NCBI GenBank assembly: GCA_900538555.1
Contig: UPYI01000017.1
Location: forward strand, 15,850-79,849
Reading direction: 5' to 3'
DNA: 64,000 nt
Source: an uncultured Porphyromonadaceae bacterium
GTDB lineage: Bacteria; Bacteroidota; Bacteroidia; Bacteroidales; Barnesiellaceae
Notes under the pieces: model-generated
Seen by the model: the letters and a program-made list of their open reading frames with translations, nothing else
Databases searched by the model: none
Told to the model about the DNA's origin: nothing
Made by a program: the position numbers and the translations under genes
Shown: in pieces, positions 63,106-64,000 of the stretch
Position numbering within the stretch: position 1 is the first letter of the stretch
How the letters are laid out: each line of letters starts with the position of its first letter

Positions 63106-64000
63106 CTATGGATACAGGAATCGGGGGTTATAGAGCAGGAAACCCAGTGCAAAGCCGAAATTCCAGTTGTTGCTGGGGTAGGTATAGTAGTTGGCAAATG
63201 CGCTGAGGGTTGCAAACGGTAACTTGTAGACGAGTGATATTTCACCGAGAAATTCGATATGGGTAAAATATCCGTCGGCATACTTGGCGCTGTAATCGTT
63301 GTCTCTCAATATCTTTCGGAACGGAGAGAAAGCATAAAATTCTCCTCGTAATTGCATGTTTTTGAGAACCTTGTATATGGGCATGACTCCACCGGCGATA
63401 TACTGGTTGGCATGAAAACCTTCATTGAAAACCATTTGACTGTGTGGGGTGGGAGTGAAACCGGGCGCTTGTACGATGGTGCCCGTATAGCTTTGCAGGC
63501 GTTTCTTGGTAGAAGCGAACAGTTCCCCCCTGATGCCTACGGTGATGTGGGGCAGCATTTGAAAATAGTGCTCGATTTTGGCCGAGAGTTGGAGCCAGGT
63601 ATGGAATTGTTTGCTGCGAGTTCCCCAATAAGGCGTATAAGTTTCGGTTCCGTATACGACCGACCCGGTAATCCGGTATCGGCTTCCTGCGGTGGCGTAT
63701 ATGGGCGCGTTGAGCGTGTTGTAGTCAAAGTCGGCCGAAGTAATGCCTAACCAATATGAACTACGGTCGGCATTTACGGTATAATCGTAGACGTTTGTCG
63801 GGTAATAGGTGTCCCATAAATAGCCATATCCACTCGATATTTCCGTGCGGGCGGGTATGCCGACAGGCATGCCGAAATGCAATCTGATGTAACTTTCGTT
63901 GGTGGTGATGAAGGTCGGGAGCTCTTCGATTTTAAAGAGCTCTTCACTTTCGTAATATTTTTTGCGGGATACTACACCGTTGAGTTTCAGGTAGGTGGGA
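63106..64000 (-). CDS. Patatin-like protein, C-terminal beta-barrel part (cut by window edge)
   Basis: The frame is open to the right edge, so the N-terminus is missing; about 298 residues are visible. The segment is rich in amphipathic strands (YWLGITSADFDYN, YRITGSVVYGTE, ITVGIRGELFAS) and ends NNWNFGFALGFLLYNPRFLYP, here split: NNWNFGFALGF then LLYNPRFLYP. That ending resembles the C-terminal Omp85-like barrel of Bacteroidota patatin phospholipases. The catalytic patatin domain would lie outside the window, so the assignment rests on the barrel alone. Confidence 0.6.
   Translation of the reverse strand, partial: PTYLKLNGVVSRKKYYESEELFKIEELPTFITTNESYIRLHFGMPVGIPARTEISSGYGYLWDTYYPTNVYDYTVNADRSSYWLGITSADFDYNTLNAPIYATAGSRYRITGSVVYGTETYTPYWGTRSKQFHTWLQLSAKIEHYFQMLPHITVGIRGELFASTKKRLQSYTGTIVQAPGFTPTPHSQMVFNEGFHANQYIAGGVMPIYKVLKNMQLRGEFYAFSPFRKILRDNDYSAKYADGYFTHIEFLGEISLVYKLPFATLSAFANYYTYPSNNWNFGFALGFLLYNPRFLYP

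Overview
The window is a chromosomal segment of a Bacteroidales bacterium (phylum Bacteroidota). The grounds are: promoters of the TTTG-N19/20-TAnnTTTG type in front of tRNA genes; a MurF-alanine racemase fusion; DUF4270, DUF4493 and PCMD lipoproteins; a GSCFA protein; a type IX secretion-style C-terminal sorting domain; and the panD-panC-GT5-DUF4270 gene order. Most of the window has a balanced base composition. Two AT-rich patches (about 21.1-21.9 kb and 45.3-47.3 kb) look acquired. Genus cannot be fixed from sequence reading alone; a Barnesiella/Coprobacter-like relative is a guess.

Layout. 0-6 kb: rpe, an ECF sigma factor with a small downstream gene, then glmM-type mutase, galE and a sugar nucleotidyltransferase. 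6-17 kb: a complete uptake [NiFe]-hydrogenase locus. hypC-hypD-hypE-hyaA-hyaB-hyaC-hyaD run leftward and hypF-hypA-hypB-methyltransferase run rightward from a 70-bp divergent promoter region. The small subunit carries all six proximal-cluster cysteines typical of oxygen-tolerant enzymes. Together these genes would build a periplasm-facing H2-oxidising enzyme feeding electrons to menaquinone through cytochrome b. 17-30 kb: SPOR lipoprotein, a large secreted protein with a 304-residue tandem duplication, an orphan PD-(D/E)XK-like protein, tRNA-His, capA-like, folD, ffh, panD, panC, a GT5 half-synthase and a DUF4270 lipoprotein. 30-33 kb: tRNA-Thr, a candidate long-hairpin RNA, and a four-gene CsgG-like/DUF4810/DUF799 lipoprotein operon. 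33-43 kb: metallo-hydrolase, tRNA-Leu, phoU, DUF456, DUF4919, slyD-like, a three-gene operon around a rhomboid protease, GSCFA and murF-alr. 43-50 kb: GHL10 glycosidase behind three tandem promoter-bearing repeats, an AT-rich ATPase/TOPRIM-like cassette between 59-bp direct repeats, and valS. 50-60 kb: a six-gene cell-surface operon of three DUF4493/PCMD-type lipoproteins, two paralogous beta-barrels and one further PCMD lipoprotein. 60-64 kb: fabD, a phosphoethanolamine transferase, tRNA-Arg and the C-terminal part of a patatin-like protein cut by the window edge.

Two families of short intergenic repeats recur. Family I (about 120-170 bp) contains a strong bidirectional terminator stem and sits mainly between convergent operons. 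Family II (about 60-75 bp) often carries a -7 promoter box and lies mostly in 5' regions. The best candidate for a little-described system is the ATPase/TOPRIM-like cassette, followed by the rhomboid trio and the DUF4493/PCMD surface operon. All function assignments come from motif recognition by eye; no database search was run.
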